A stretch of DNA of 64,000 nt from Protula sp. h YS-2021 (GCA_949752745.1 OX457029.1:13518039-13582038); one strand, 5' to 3'. Counted from the stretch's first letter, positions 21,230-33,058 are shown. Notes: a model not told the origin generated them from the letters alone. Program-made: numbers and translations.

Positions 21230-21580
21230 AGATGTCCAAACGTATTCGAGCTAACCAGCCTTTTCTTCACTTGCTCGCAGTGGGCCTAAACGACGTAAAT
21301 TCTTGCTACTACAAGCTACTAAAGAGGAATTAACTAGCTTGTTTGAAGTTTGTTTGAATATATTGCGAGGACATTTACCCTTAAGCTCAAAAAGGTATAC
21401 GGAATTCAAGCGTGAGCGTCATACCCTACTCGCACTGGCAGATAAGAAGATATCACATCGAAGAAAAAAGAAGTTGGTTAATCAGAAAGGAGGATTCATT
21501 GGAGCTATTGGTAAATTTGCATTATCCTTGTTGCATTACCGTGAAAATGAAACATGCTTTGAAAATGGTCCTCATTCCTG
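21230..21580 (+). pseudogene. Small conserved Polinton ORF ('NQKGGF' type)
   Basis: ATG 21230 opens a short frame that shifts near 21298 into LLQATKEELTSLFEVCLNIL ... KKISHRRKKKLVNQKGGFIG. The basic KKxLVNQKGGF segment is typical of a small ORF of unknown function that lies beside the capsid genes in many Polintons. Probably a virion component; function not established from sequence. Confidence 0.6.
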
Positions 21581-22057
21581 AATATGAATATAAGATGAAT
21601 AAACTTTTACGTGGGAAACGAACTCGTGAAAAGGCAATAGAAATGTCTCAACTTCTCGGTCGTCATTTACGAACAATTCAGTCACAGCAACAACATCAAC
21701 AAAAATCATCCAATGCAGAAAAATCAGAAAAGTCGCAACAGTTTCTAAACCATTTCAACCTATTTATCATGTACAACTAACACAGCGAGATGGACAGATA
21801 AAAATGAACTGGTTTTGAAAACTGGTCATGTCATCACAAATTCCAACATTATTGGTTTGTTGAAAGAAGCATTGGTTGCTACAAGTAGAAAAAAACGATG
21901 AGAACCACCACATGGATGGAAGCAGTTTATTGAGGAAATTGTAGATGCTAATATTCCAAAAACTGTTTTTGGCAAAATACAACTCGTGAAGATATTGCAA
22001 AAGAGATAAAGCAGCTTCAACAAAGGCTGTTTCCAGAAGGATGGGAAACTTTTTAAC
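21540..22057 (+). pseudogene. Polinton ORF of unknown function, broken
   Basis: Starts near KHALKMVLIPEYEYKMNKLL, then Gln/Ser-rich sequence to 21780, and in another frame TGHVITNSNIIGLLKEALVA and GWKQFIEEIVDANIP. These phrases are typical of a Polinton ORF lying between ATPase and capsid genes. At least one frameshift and a stop at about 21900. I saw no adenain-type cysteine protease in this or adjacent sequence. Confidence 0.5.
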
Positions 22058-22266
22058 ATGGGTTAAAGAGTTATGGTGTTGTTGTAAAGAAAATGAAAAT
22101 AAAAATCATATTCCTATAAAAACTCAGGTGTGCAAGTGTTTGTTGTCAAGGAGAAGTAGTAGACAGCAATGTAGATCACGTAGATAGTGTGGATGACATG
22201 TGCCAGACATGAAGTAATGTATATACATATCCATTCTATCCACATCACATAAACGATTTAGTCATC

Positions 22267-22985
22267 ATGGAGTCAACAAGTTTTTACATTACTGTATCCA
22301 CAATATTATCACGAACTATTATCCTACTAATAAGGCTTCTAATTATCAAATTCGTTTACCTCGTACATTATATTTTAAAGGAAAACATGAAGTAGCCTTA
22401 GCTTAAATTCAATACCCACACACATGGACCGCAATGAGGCAAGGAATAGACTATACGCTTATTTATCGATCATGATTAGATGCATTTTATCAAGTTGCCA
22501 TTCCATATGGTTACTACAGATCCATGCCTGAAATATGCAGTGCAATAAATGAAGAATTACAAAAATCTATTAATGCAAACCCTATTCAGTTAAAGTATGA
22601 TAAAATTAGTCGAAGAGTTTATTTTATTTTGAGAGATATTTATGATATTGTCTTTTCTACTGGATTAGCTGAGATTTTAGGATTTAAACCAGAAAACTGG
22701 TATAAAGAATCTACTAAACATCAAGCAGATGTAAAACATGGATTTTATACACTTTATGTATACTGCAGTATTTTTGAGCCACATGTAGTTGGAGATGATT
22801 ACGTTCCTGTACTACGTTTTTTCCCATTAAAGGTGATGATGGTGATATTATTATGAAAACTTATGAAGAACCTCATTACGTCCCTGTAAATACATCAAAT
22901 TTTGATAGAATAGAAATGAATATTAACGATGACGCAGGCCATAATGTTTCATTTCAAACCAGGAAAGTGATATGTAACTTCCTTT
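22267..22985 (+). pseudogene. Polinton minor capsid (penton) protein, broken
   Basis: ATG 22267 begins MESTSFYITVS; after a frameshift near 22300 the frame continues with ASNYQIRLPRTLYFKGKHE, has stops at about 22404 and 22474, then MPEICSAINEELQKSINANP to 22856 and, after another shift, YVPVNTSNFDRIEMNINDD. The 'RLPR..F.G..EVAL' opening and the C-terminal region match the single-jelly-roll penton of Polintons. Confidence 0.7.
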
Positions 22986-23001
22986 TTCGACAAAAAAAGT
23001 T

Positions 23002-23358
23002 ATGAAAGCATACACACACGATCCATCTGCATACTTCAACCATTTTCTTCGTCAAGTGGGTGGGGAATTACCAGAACTCAAAGGAGCGCGAGTACAATAT
23101 TGAGATGGTATTGGTTCAATACTGGGATCATTGGCTCTCAAAGCTATTCCACTGTTTAAGGCTGGGGCTGAAATCGTTGCACCGCATCTTAAAAAGGCTG
23201 CAAAAGATGTCGCGAAAGACATTACGGTCCGGGGAGCGCAGCATGTGATTGGTGATGTGCTAGGAGGACAAAAGAAAGTGCAACCGACAAAACGTGTCAG
23301 AAGGCGAAAGGCAGTTAGAGGGATAACATCAACAAAACATAAGAAAGATATCGTTTGA
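23002..23358 (+). pseudogene. Small basic Polinton ORF downstream of penton, one stop
   Basis: 119 codons from ATG 23002 with a single in-frame TGA at 23101-23103. Reads FNHFLRQVGGELPELKGARV, then a Gly/hydrophobic segment (GIGSILGSLALKAIPLFKAG) and a basic tail (KRVRRRKAVRG). Its position between penton and major capsid genes fits the small conserved virion-type ORF of Polintons; I do not assign a specific capsid role. Confidence 0.6.
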
Positions 23359-23367
23359 CCAAAAAAA

Positions 23368-24756
23368 ATGTGTTTAATTCATAATCATTCATGTGAATGT
23401 GGTCTTTCTCCTTTAGAATGGTTTCACATACCCCCAACGCAAACTGCTGTAGAAAAAGTATAATGTAGACAATCAACCACTCACTACCATTAGAGAGGGT
23501 ACTCCACTACAATTTTATATTCCTGCAAGTACAGAAGAATATTTAGATTGAAAGAAGAGCAGACTTCATATTGTATGCTGCATTGTAAAGGGTGATGGAA
23601 CAGCGTGTGGTGTAGATGATGGCGTATCATGTATCAATGATTTGTTTAGTGGGTTATGGTCCAATGTTGAATTATTTCTGAATGATCGATTGATTTTACA
23701 CAGTAACAATACTCATGGTTATACCAGCATTATATCCCACCTCATTCATGATTCGGAAGAAATTCTCAATTCTGAGCGCTCTATGCGTCTCATCTATAAA
23801 GATACTGCTGGATCAATGAATGCTCATGAGGTGAAAAAACCTAATAATGACAAGTATGTATCAGGTTTTCATGTAAATGTTGAGGGTGGCGATATAGGTG
23901 AAGCAGAAAATAATGGTTTACATAATCGTTATTTGTATACGCGACTAAGCCGTGAGTTTATGCTTTCAGGTGCTTTAAGGTTAGATTTGGTTGAGCAGGA
24001 TCGCTATCTTCCCAATGGCATCAGTATGAAATTGCGTTTACATAAACAAAAAGATGAATATGTACTAATGGCTGTAAATAATAGCTTTAAGGTTGAAGTG
24101 AAAGATGCGTTTTTAACCATTCGCAAAGTGAGGGTTAGTCCAGGAATTCAGTTAGGACATACAGAAGCATTGATGAAAAGTCCTGCAAAGTTTCCTATTA
24201 CCAGAGAATAGAATGTAACATTTTAGCCATTCCAGCTGGATTTCAATCTTTTGTGAAAGATAACATCTTTTTGGGCTAATTACCAAAATGTATTGTCATT
24301 GGACTGGTTTATAATGAATCCTTTGCTGGAACAGCATTGAGAATTCCATACAATTTCGAACATTTTAATCTTAACTACACGCAACTTTACAATGGTGAAC
24401 CAGTCCTATCTAAACCTCTCAAGTTTAATATAAATCGGGACAAATATCTTGACGCTTTTGAAACTCTTTACAAATCTTTTGATAATTTGAATTTTGAGAA
24501 AAGTTCAATCATAAAACGGGAAGATTGGCCTAGAGGGTATGCTTCATTTTATTTCGACTTAAGACCTGATTATGATTGTGATGATCATTATGCCCTTATC
24601 AAACACGGGAATTTGCAAGGAGAGATGAATTTTGCCGGTGCCTTGCAAAATACAGTCATTGTTATAGTCTATGCTGAATTTGATAACATCATTGAAATAA
24701 GTGCAAATCGCAGCATTCAATTCGACTACCACGAACAACAGACCCTGCAGAAGTGA
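23368..24756 (+). pseudogene. Polinton major capsid protein (double jelly roll), broken
   Basis: ATG 23368 gives CECGLSPLEWFHIPPTQTAV; frames shift near 23455 and 23560, then 23642-24211 is open (GLWSNVELFLNDRLI; VSGFHVNVEGGDIGEAENNG), and after a shift near 24210 and a stop near 24277 the last part is 24337-24756 with YASFYFDLRPDYDCDDHYAL, VIVIVYAEFDNIIEISANRS. The FDL.PD...(H)Y.L and VYAE.D..IEI motifs are typical of the C-terminal jelly roll. About 450 residues in all, near the usual family length. Confidence 0.8.
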
Positions 24757-24964
24757 TGGTAATTTTGTTGTAAAAGATTTTGTATATTGACATTATAAGC
24801 CATTATTTTATTGATGTTGTATTAGTTGTATTAGTTAAGTTGTGGTAATTGTCAATTTCATTTATTATAAATATTATAAATAAAAACAATACAGTTTTAT
24901 ACAACTTTCTTTTTTACTGTGTTACATAAAAACAAATTATTTACATTTCAGCAATTATTTTACA
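24757..24964. other. AT-rich convergent spacer
   Basis: Between the 3' ends of the plus-strand capsid gene and the minus-strand PC4-like gene; contains AATAAA-like sequence near 24880 on the plus strand. Confidence 0.45.
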
Positions 24965-25939
24965 TTAAACTTTTTTTACAAATACATTCATTACATTGAT
25001 AAACGAATGCCATTCATTACAATCTAAATCAATATACGTATCATAACCATTATACCCACGTTTGTAAATGCTATGAAAACTCGCATAACACTGTCCATTA
25101 CCAAACTTTATTATTTTAACATTTTCATGTTCAGACAGTTTCAGTTCATGTCCATGTTCATTCATGTCTATGTCCATCATGTCCATGATGGGATGGACTT
25201 TTTACCGCGCATGAGCTGCACTTTCAAGTCCTCTTTCAATTCAAGCGTTGGGTTCTTCCCAATCCAATGCTCATAACAGAGCGTACCATTCCACTGTGTT
25301 GAGGGCGATGTAGTCGTAGCGTTCTGTAAGTTCGTCATACTGGTGGAATCGTACATACACGTCTAGACAGTTCTCAATCACACGCACTTCTAAATCATCT
25401 GACAGTATAAGGAGAAAGCCTGGTATCCCCAGCTTCTCCAGATGTCTTTCGGCACGGATTGTGCTTCAGGCGATAGAATGGTATACTTTCCAAAATGTCT
25501 TAGCACAATGTCATCACATGCGTTTCTCCGAGAAGTGATCTGTAATGAGTCTTCCATCTCGTTCAACAGTTGGATCAACAATGAGCTGTCTTCTTGTCTT
25601 CGAAGCCTTTTATCCACTTCTTTCCTCTGCTTCTTTAACATTTTCCATTCAGGTATTGTCAGCAAAATACCCTTTTTCGCGGGACGGTTTCTTCCAGACA
25701 CCTCTTCTCTGAGGTACTTGCGAATGTTCACCACTCCTTCATTGCTTTGTTTCATAATTTTAATATACTTTCCATTTCCTAGAGAAGGCATTCATCCCAC
25801 GACTGACTGTGGTGGTAAGGCCCGCTTTCAATTTCTTGATGGTTGTGGCAGTGGTAAGATTTTTTACTTTTAAGTCCTTGATAGTATCAGCAAGAGTATC
25901 CATATCAGTAGCAGATCTCTTACTACTTGGACCTTCCAT
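24965..25939 (-). pseudogene. PC4-like multi-repeat protein of the Polinton, frameshifted
   Basis: ATG 25939 begins MEGPSSKRSATDMDTLADTI; after a shift near 25790 comes GKYIKIMKQSNEGVVNIRKY followed by KKGILLTIPEWKMLKKQRKE, a strong match to the PC4/p15 pattern (beta strands, IRKY, KKGI.L...EW..L helix). Two weaker repeats follow: VYVRFHQYDEL..YDYIALNTVEWYALL (about 25355-25270) and VKIIKFGNGQCYASF...DTYIDLDCNEWHSF (25140-25000). PC4 folds bind single-stranded or melted DNA, so a role in replication or transcription of the element is plausible. A broken copy of the same gene lies in element B. Confidence 0.6.
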
Positions 25940-25996
25940 GTTAATGCTTCAGTGTTCACACCTCAAATAACTCTTTAGCTGGAGGACCTCCCCCTT

Positions 25997-26958
25997 TTAT
26001 AATGTTGCCTTGTAATGTCCATGCGCTAAGGTGGAATATCCATCATTCAACACGTATCGCTTGTCGTCATATTGGGAGAGGGTTACTTTCCTCAGCTTCG
26101 TTTGAGTTTGGTTGAACAAACTGTCTCTATACTGCATATGTTTAATGTGTCTTTTACAAGCTCAAGTGATGCCTTTAGCCGTATGTTTTTCTTTCCCACC
26201 ACACATTGAACATTGCACAATTGGGATGCCTCCCGTGTCATCCTTCATTTTGGGTTACGTTATAATGTAGGAAATGATCGGACGGATAGTCACTTGTGTT
26301 GAACAGGTCAGCATCTTGCTGCATATCCTTGTAGATATCTTCCGTTTCTATGTCATAACATAGACTGTCGGTGTCGCTGAACAACAACTTGGCATTGGGA
26401 TACTTGACCATGATGTAATTGTAATGAAAGTCAAACATAAGCACTTTGCTGAGGTCGAGAATGGTGCAGCCGACTTGAATGGGTTTATCCAGAAGCAAAT
26501 TCACTTTGCGTAAAAGTACAGCGGTCAAATCTTGAAAATTCTGAATTTGCGGAAAGAAGGCTTAACCACGAGTTTTTTAATCGCTTTTCTTTGTGAACAA
26601 CATTGATTAGCTTTCGCACATTTTCCATGGTTTTGTCAAACCCAGAGTTGTTTACGAATTTGAACGGGTTCTTAGCCAATTTTTTCTCTTTTCAGTGTTC
26701 AAAGTACGTATTTCTCCAACCATTTAATCTGTTCAAACATGATGTCACTTTGGTGACTTTCAACCCTAGTGAGACGTACTGCTGCATATTCCTATAATAA
26801 AGCACATATTTCTTCTTGTTACATAAGTTGGGAATGAGCATTTCACTAGGTTTGCCTTTTATATTCAGATCTTTTCGTAGCTTCTGACTGTACTCTGACA
26901 ATTCTCCAACTCTGACATTTCCGTTCTGGAGCCACTGTGTAGTGATTATTAAGATCAT
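25997..26958 (-). pseudogene. Polinton protein-primed DNA polymerase B, C-terminal part only
   Basis: From 26958 downward: LRKDLNIKGKPSEMLIPNLC and KKKYVLYYRNMQQYVSLGLK, then motif B region NPFKFVNNSGFDKTMENVRK, motif C LLFSDTDSLCYDI, and, in another frame below 26240, the C-terminal LSQYDDKRYVLNDG and LAHGHYKAT ending at a TAA (25999-25997). Frameshifts near 26690, 26540 and 26240. The 3'-5' exonuclease half and first polymerase motifs are missing; the break at about 26960 is exactly where the satellite starts. Confidence 0.85.
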
Positions 26959-26961
26959 GGA

Positions 26962-29690
26962 TTGAATGTGGGTATTCTGCTATATTTTGGTTTTAATTTG
27001 ATGTTTCTAGCTTTAGTAGTTCCTGAGATAGATATGTTCGTCACTTATGACGTCATCAATCACGTGATTACAACAATTATAGAATCACTTATTTTGCGAT
27101 ACCGTGCTGTACATTTCGGTTTTAATTTGATATTTCTATCTTTATTGGTTGTTGAGATAGACAAATTCGTCATTTATGACGTTATCAATCACATGATTTC
27201 AAAAAAATTGGTTTCACTTGTTTCGCGCTACCGTGCTCTACATTTCGGTTTTAGTTTGAAGTTTGTATCTTTGTTGTTTGCTGAGATAGACAAATTCGTC
27301 ATTTATGACGTCATCAATCACGTGATTTCAAAAATTTTGGCATCGCTCGTTTTGCACAAACATCTGCTAGATTTTGGTTTTAGCTTGATGTTTCTACCTT
27401 TATTAGTTGCTGAGATGGACAAATTCGTCATTTATGACGTCATCAATCACATGATTTCAAAAATTTTTTCATCGCTTTTTTGCACTATCCCGTGCTATAT
27501 TTTGGCTTTAGTTTGATGTTTCTAGAGTTGGTAGTTGCTGAGATAGACAAATTCGTCATATATGACGTCATGAATCACGTAATTTCAAAAATTACAGAAT
27601 CACTTGTTTCACGATATCTTGCTTGACATTTTGGTTTTAGTTTGACGTTTCTACCTTTTTTGGATTCTGAGATAGACAAAATCGTCATTTATGACGTTAT
27701 CAATCACGTGATTGGAAACATTTTGCCATCGCTTTTTTTCCTCTAAGGTTTACGATATTTTGTTTATAGTTTGATGTTTTTACCTTTATTTGTTGCTAAG
27801 ATAGACAAATTGACCATTTATGACGTCATCAATGACGTGATTTCAAAAATTTTGGCCTCGCTCGTTTTACACTAACACCTGCTATATCTTGGTTTTAGTT
27901 TGACTTTCTATCTGTTTTGGTTTCTGAGATAGACAAATTCGTCATTTATGACGTCATCAATCACGTGATTACAAAAATTCTGGCATCCCTCGTTTTGTAC
28001 TAACCCCTGCTATATTTTGGTTTTAGATTGATGTTTCTACCTTTATTAGTTGCTAAGATAGACAAATTCGTCATTTATGACGTCATCAATCACATGATTT
28101 CAAAACATTTGGTATCATTTGTTTCGCACCACCGTGTTTTACATTTCGGCTTTCGTTTGATATTCCTGTCTTTATTGGTTACTGAGATACACAAATTCGT
28201 CATTCATGACGTCATCAATCACGTCATTTCAAAAATTTTGCCATCGCTTGTTTTTCACTAAGGTCTACTGTATTTTGGTTTTAGTTTGATGTTTCTACCT
28301 TAATTTGTTGCTAAGATAGATAAATTCGCCATTTATGACGTCATCAATCACGTGATTTAAAAAATTTTGGCATCGATCGTTTCGGACTTACCCCTGCTAT
28401 ATTTTGGTTTTAGTTTGATGTTTCTACCTTTATTAGTTGCTGAGATCGACAAATTCGTCATTTATGACGTCATCAATCACATAATTTCAAAATTATAGAA
28501 TCACTTGTTTCTCAATATCGTGCTTTACATTTTGGCTTTAGTATGACGTTTCTACCTTTTTTGGATTCTGAGATAGACAAATTCATCATTTATGACGTCA
28601 TCAATCACGTGATTGCAAACATTTTGCCATCGCTTTTCTCCTCTAAGGTCTGCCGTATTTTGGTTATAATTTGATGTTTCTACCTTTATTTGTTGCTAAG
28701 ATAGACAAATTGATCATTTATGACGTCATCAATCACGTGATTTCAAAAATTTTGACCTCGCTCGTTTTGCACTAATTCCTGCTGTATTTTGGTTTTTGCT
28801 TGACGTTTCTATCTTTTTGTGGTTTCTGAGATAGACAAATTCGTCATTTATGATGTCATCAATCACGTGATTACAAAAATTCTAGCATCACTGGTTTTGC
28901 ACTAACCCCTGTTATATTTTGGTTTTAATTTGATGTATCTATGTTTATCAGTTGCTGAGATAGACAAATTCGTCATTTTTGAAGTCATCAATCACGTGAT
29001 TAGAAAAAAAATTGGCATTGGTCGTTTCGCACTAACACTTGCTATATTTTGGTTTTAGTTTGATGTTTCTACCTTTTTTAGTTGCTGAGATAGACAAATT
29101 CCTCATATATAACGTCATTAATCACGTGATTTCAAAAATTATAGAATCACTTGTTTCGCGATACCGTGCTTTACATTTTGGTTTTAGTCTGACTTTCTAT
29201 CTTTTTTGGTTTCTGAGATAGACAAATTCTTCATTTATGACGTCATCAATCACGTGATGGCAAAAATTTTAGCATCGCTTCTTTTGCACTTAATAATGCT
29301 ATATTTTGGTTTTAGATTGATGTTTCTAGCTTTATTAGTTGCTGAGATCGACAAATTCGTCATTTATGACGTCATCAATCACGTGATTTCAATAATTTTG
29401 GCATCACTTGATTTTCACTAACTCCTGCTATATTTTGGTTTTAGTTTGATGTTTCTACCTTTATTAGTTGCTGAGATAGACAAATTTGTAATTTATGATG
29501 TCATCAATCAGGTGATTTAGAAAGATTTGGCATCACTTGTTTCGCGCTATCGCGCTTTACATTTCGGTTTTAGTTTGACGTTTCTATCTTTATTGGTTGC
29601 TGAGATAGACAAATTCGTCATTTATGACGTCACCAATCACGTGATTTTTAAAATTTTTGGCATCGCTTGTTTCGAAGCATTCGAGAACGC
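26962..29690. repeat. 129-bp satellite with TGACGTCA and CACGTG in each unit
   Basis: About 21 units with 129-bp spacing (for example 'gacaaattcgtcat' at 27160, 27289, 27418). Each carries the phrase TATGACGTCATCAATCACGTG, so it has a CRE/ATF palindrome and an E-box. As 129 = 3 x 43, long stretches stay open in one frame (IDKFVIYDVINHVISKI); stops in several units argue against a gene. Confidence 0.85.
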
Positions 29691-30334
29691 GAATTACCCT
29701 TTTACTCGTAAAAGCTCGTTTTACGAAATAATACGTTAGTTTTATTCGACAAGAAGACGAATTTTCTTGCCGCTTTAACAGGGTTGTTCTATGTGTAGGT
29801 ATTTCAGTGATTCAATTCATAAATTTTTTTTTCATTCGGATATTTGTAAAATACCTACTTTTTACCATTGGGAAGAGAACGTTTTCTGTCTGGCACTTCT
29901 TCTGTTGTTATCAAAAGCAAACACTCTCCAAACAAGACTGCGGAGACATAGAAAACAAAATCTTTTACTGAAAAGCGTTTCCCTTGTTAAAAAGATACTT
30001 TTCTAGAATTCTCACTAACTTAAAAGTATTCGACGAATTGTCTGTAAGGATATTCTACACTGATATTTATATTTTGTTTGGCTGCTAAAATCGGCTGTTA
30101 CAGCAATGTTTTTTGGTGCACAGTGACATTTTATGTAGGGAGGTTGACTTATCCCGCCCCATCGGTTTCTGAAAAGTCAGTTGGACTGTGTCAGGCATGG
30201 TAACCTGTTATGTTCTCAGGTATAATATTCCTTCTGATTGCTAAGAATCTATCACCAGCTTCCTTTTTTCCTTTTAGCAATAACCCCTTCTTTATCCAAA
30301 GTGGAAGGGAAACAACTGCATGGATCGTATCTCC

Positions 30335-30620
30335 TGCTCCGTGCAAACAAATCCTTATGCAAACAAACCTCCGTGCAAACAAATCCTCAGTGCAAACAAA
30401 ACCCTGCAAACAAACCTCCATGCAAACAATCCCCGTGAAAACAAATCTCCGTGCAAACAAACCCCCGTGCAAACATACCTCGTGCAAACAAACCCCGTGC
30501 AAACAAATCCTCATGTAAACAAACCTCCGTGCAAACAAAGCCCTGCGTGACCAAACTGCAGTACAAAGAAACCTCCGTTCAAACAAACACCATTGCAAAG
30601 AATTCCCCTTGCAGACAAAT
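30335..30620. repeat. 16-bp minisatellite, TGCAAACAAACCTCCG type
   Basis: About 16-17 degenerate copies. Gives Cys/Leu/His-rich shadow ORFs on the minus strand and Lys/Gln/Thr/Asn-rich ones on the plus strand. Confidence 0.75.
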
Positions 30621-31286
30621 CCACATGCAGATCACCTCCAAATACAGATCGCCAGAATTCATACGTCGTCAGAATTATTTCCTATACACATGCCCATGTT
30701 AATTCTACAAAAAAAGTCGAAAAAGTCGAGACTAGTGGGAAATGGATGCGGGTTTGCTTCTACATATTTTTTCACATATTAATTGCAGTAAACAAAGCTG
30801 TGGTTTCATTTACATCATTGCATGATAAGATTTCCATGGTGCTCATATTCCCTGCTCCTTTTGCACAGCCACCCCCCCCCCCCGGGTGGGGTTGGGTGGG
30901 GGAGGGGGCAGGAGCACTTAGTGGTATAAATGTTACCATGGGTCAGTAAAAAGTGTAGAGAAAGAGGCTAATGTTGGGGCCGGTGCAATCCCATGTGGAG
31001 GGTTAATTCCATTAAATGAGGAAGATGGTTAAGTTTTATTCAAACACTCTCCGTCTCAAGCAGAAAGGGGTTTTTTAAGATTAGTACACCGCTTCAAACA
31101 AAAGGTATCATCCAAACTTCACACACACTTCTCCATTGTCTGTATCCATTTATTTTGCAATCTATGATCTAATTTCAGTATTTTGGAATATACAATTGGC
31201 TAGGAATATTGTATTTTTGAACTTCTCGTTCAAAGAAATTCATGACAAAGTGAGCAACACGTATGATAACCAATATTAGTGAGTGA

Positions 31287-31289
<3 letters not shown>

Positions 31290-31326
<37 letters not shown>

Positions 31327-31340
31327 CCCCCCCCCCCCTC
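31290..31340. repeat. (TC)n microsatellite with C run
   Basis: Uninterrupted TC dinucleotides followed by about 16 C. Confidence 0.9.
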
Positions 31341-31499
31341 TCCTGAGGTTTTCCCAATGCATCTGCATGCATGATGATAAAGTCAATAAAATGGCTCGAA
31401 ACGAATATAAAAACATGCTTGATTCTGGTATCGTATTCATTGAAATGACAGCTCGTAATAACGCATTGCGATCATATGCAGTATGTGAAAACGAGAGTT

Positions 31500-32000
31500 C
31501 CAGGCCACCTGTAACGTCATAATGACATCTCATGAGAGTTCCAGGCCACCTGTGACGTCGTGGCCTGGAACTCTCATGAGAGTTCCACGCCACCTGTGAC
31601 ATCATAACCGTAACCCTAAACCTAACATTGGTTCTAAGCCATCTGTGACGTCCTAACCCTAACCCTAACATTGGTTCTAAGCCACCTGTGACGTCATAAC
31701 CCTAACCCTAACCGTAACATTGGTTCTAAGTCACCCTGTGACGTCATAACCCTAACCCTAACCTTAACATTGGTTCTAAGTCACCCTGTGACATCATAAC
31801 CCCAACCCTACGACTAAAATTGGTTCTAAGTCACCCTGTGACGTCTTAACCCTAACCTTAACATTGCCTCTCAGTCATCCTGTGACGTCATAATGACATC
31901 AGAGCCATCCAGGTGACGTCCCTTCTACCAGCTGTCTATCATACCGTGGGACCCTCCCCCCAAGGAGGCACAACCCTAACCTTAACCCTAACGGCGGTTC
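31500..32000. repeat. Subterminal repeats of element B left arm with TAACCC motifs
   Basis: About six units of 50-60 bp of the form 'cattggttctaagccacc', 'tgtgacgtcataacccta', 'accctaac'. Telomere-type TAACCC hexamers alternate with TGACGTCA. Inverted copies lie at 35800-36310. Confidence 0.75.
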
Positions 32001-32185
32001 CACGCCAGTCAATGAATGCGTATTATGAATGAGTACGTTATGAATGTGTGCTATGAATGAGTGCGTGTTGAATGTATGCGTTATGAGGTTATGCGTCATG
32101 ATTGACAGGTAGAAATCTGAGGGGGGGGGGGGGTGGGGGGTCACGTGACTTAGACATAGTCACATATCATGGTCTAGGGTTAGAC

Positions 32186-32258
32186 CGCCCATACCTGGGC
32201 TCGAACCACCAACCTTCCGACCAAGAGTCCGACGCTCTACCAACTGAGCTATTCCGGA
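32186..32258 (-). pseudogene. tRNA-Lys(CTT)-like sequence in left arm of B
   Basis: Minus strand reads TCCGGAATAGCTCAGTTGGT, AGAGC D-arm, anticodon loop CTCTTGG (CTT), then GGTTCGAGCCC T-loop. Good A and B boxes, but the anticodon stem has one mismatch, the T-stem is poor and the acceptor ends do not pair, so it is a tRNA-derived sequence and not a working tRNA. Confidence 0.55.
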
Positions 32259-32279
32259 CTTAACCAAAATGTTTGTGAA

Positions 32280-32748
32280 AACGTGCTATATTAAGGCCAT
32301 AATGTACACATTCATGTACTCTGAAGTCATAGTAGTAGGAAAACGATGCTTTTAAAGCACATTTAACCAATTTAGTTTTTGAAAACATATTATGTATAAA
32401 ATAGGTTTGGTATTTTACCAAGCTACTTATTCGAATACTCTGAAGTCATAGTAGTGGGAAAAGGAGAGTTCTAAAGCACATCTAACAAATTTAATTTCTG
32501 AAAACATATTATGTATAAAATAGGTTTGGACATTTTACCAAGCTACTTATTCGAATACTCTGAAGTCATAGTAGTGGAAAATGAGGGTTCTAAAGCACAT
32601 TGAACAAATTTAGTTTTTGAAAACATATTATGTATAAAATAGGTTTGGAGTTTTACCAAGCTACTTATTCGTATACTCTGAAGTCATAGTAGTGGGCAAA
32701 TGAGGGTTCTAAAACACATTTAACAAAATTAGTTTTTGAAAACATATT
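32280..32748. repeat. 122-bp tandem repeat in left arm of B
   Basis: About four units with 'gaaaacatattatgtataaa' and 'gaatactctgaagtcatag'. Only about two inverted units are present in the right arm (35265-35500). Confidence 0.75.
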
Positions 32749-32946
32749 TTGCCATGGTACGCGGGAAAATTTGAGATTTTGCATATTTACACGTCTCAGA
32801 CGATTCTACGACTTGGTTGGTTGGTTTTTTTTTGGAAAGTGCGAAGTGAAAATGTGGTTAGTTATGTAGGAAGACCGCGCCCCTTCAAACATATGTTCAA
32901 ATGGCAAGCCCATTCAAAAGACGTGTTAGAATGGCAAGCCCATGGT

Positions 32947-33058
32947 CAACAAATTGTTCAACATGTTCAACATGTTGTTCAACATGTTGTTCAAGAAGTT
33001 CAACATGTTGTTCAACATGTTGTTCAACATGTTGTTCAACATGTTCAACATGTTGTTG
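32947..33058. repeat. (GTTCAACAT)n palindromic array, left arm of B
   Basis: Same 9-base units as in element A. Directly abuts, in frame, the coding sequence of the helical domain at 33061. Confidence 0.8.

Larger units (their letters stand above)
18270..26960. mobile_element. Degenerate Polinton (Maverick) DNA transposon
   Basis: Contains the hallmark gene set: retroviral-type integrase, FtsK/HerA-type packaging ATPase, double-jelly-roll major capsid, penton and protein-primed PolB, with capsid/ATPase/integrase on one strand and PolB on the other. Almost every gene has stops or frameshifts and PolB is truncated at 26960. I could not find its terminal inverted repeats; the right side abuts a satellite. 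Confidence 0.85.
29700..31479. other. Gene-free stretch between satellite and element B
   Basis: Contains a 16-bp minisatellite (30335-30620), a C/G homopolymer patch (30871-30910) and a (TC)n tract (31290-31323) followed by a C run. No credible gene. Confidence 0.5.

Noticed and set aside
18270..26960. Intact, active Polinton or virus
   Set aside because: Nearly all core genes have stops or frameshifts, PolB is cut in half and no terminal repeats were found.
30191..30702. Cys-rich ORF (minus) and Lys/Thr/Asn-rich ORFs (plus)
   Set aside because: Products of a 16-bp minisatellite; several frames open at once.
32186..32258. Functional tRNA-Lys gene
   Set aside because: Acceptor ends do not pair, the T-stem is poor and the anticodon stem has a mismatch; kept as a tRNA-like pseudogene.
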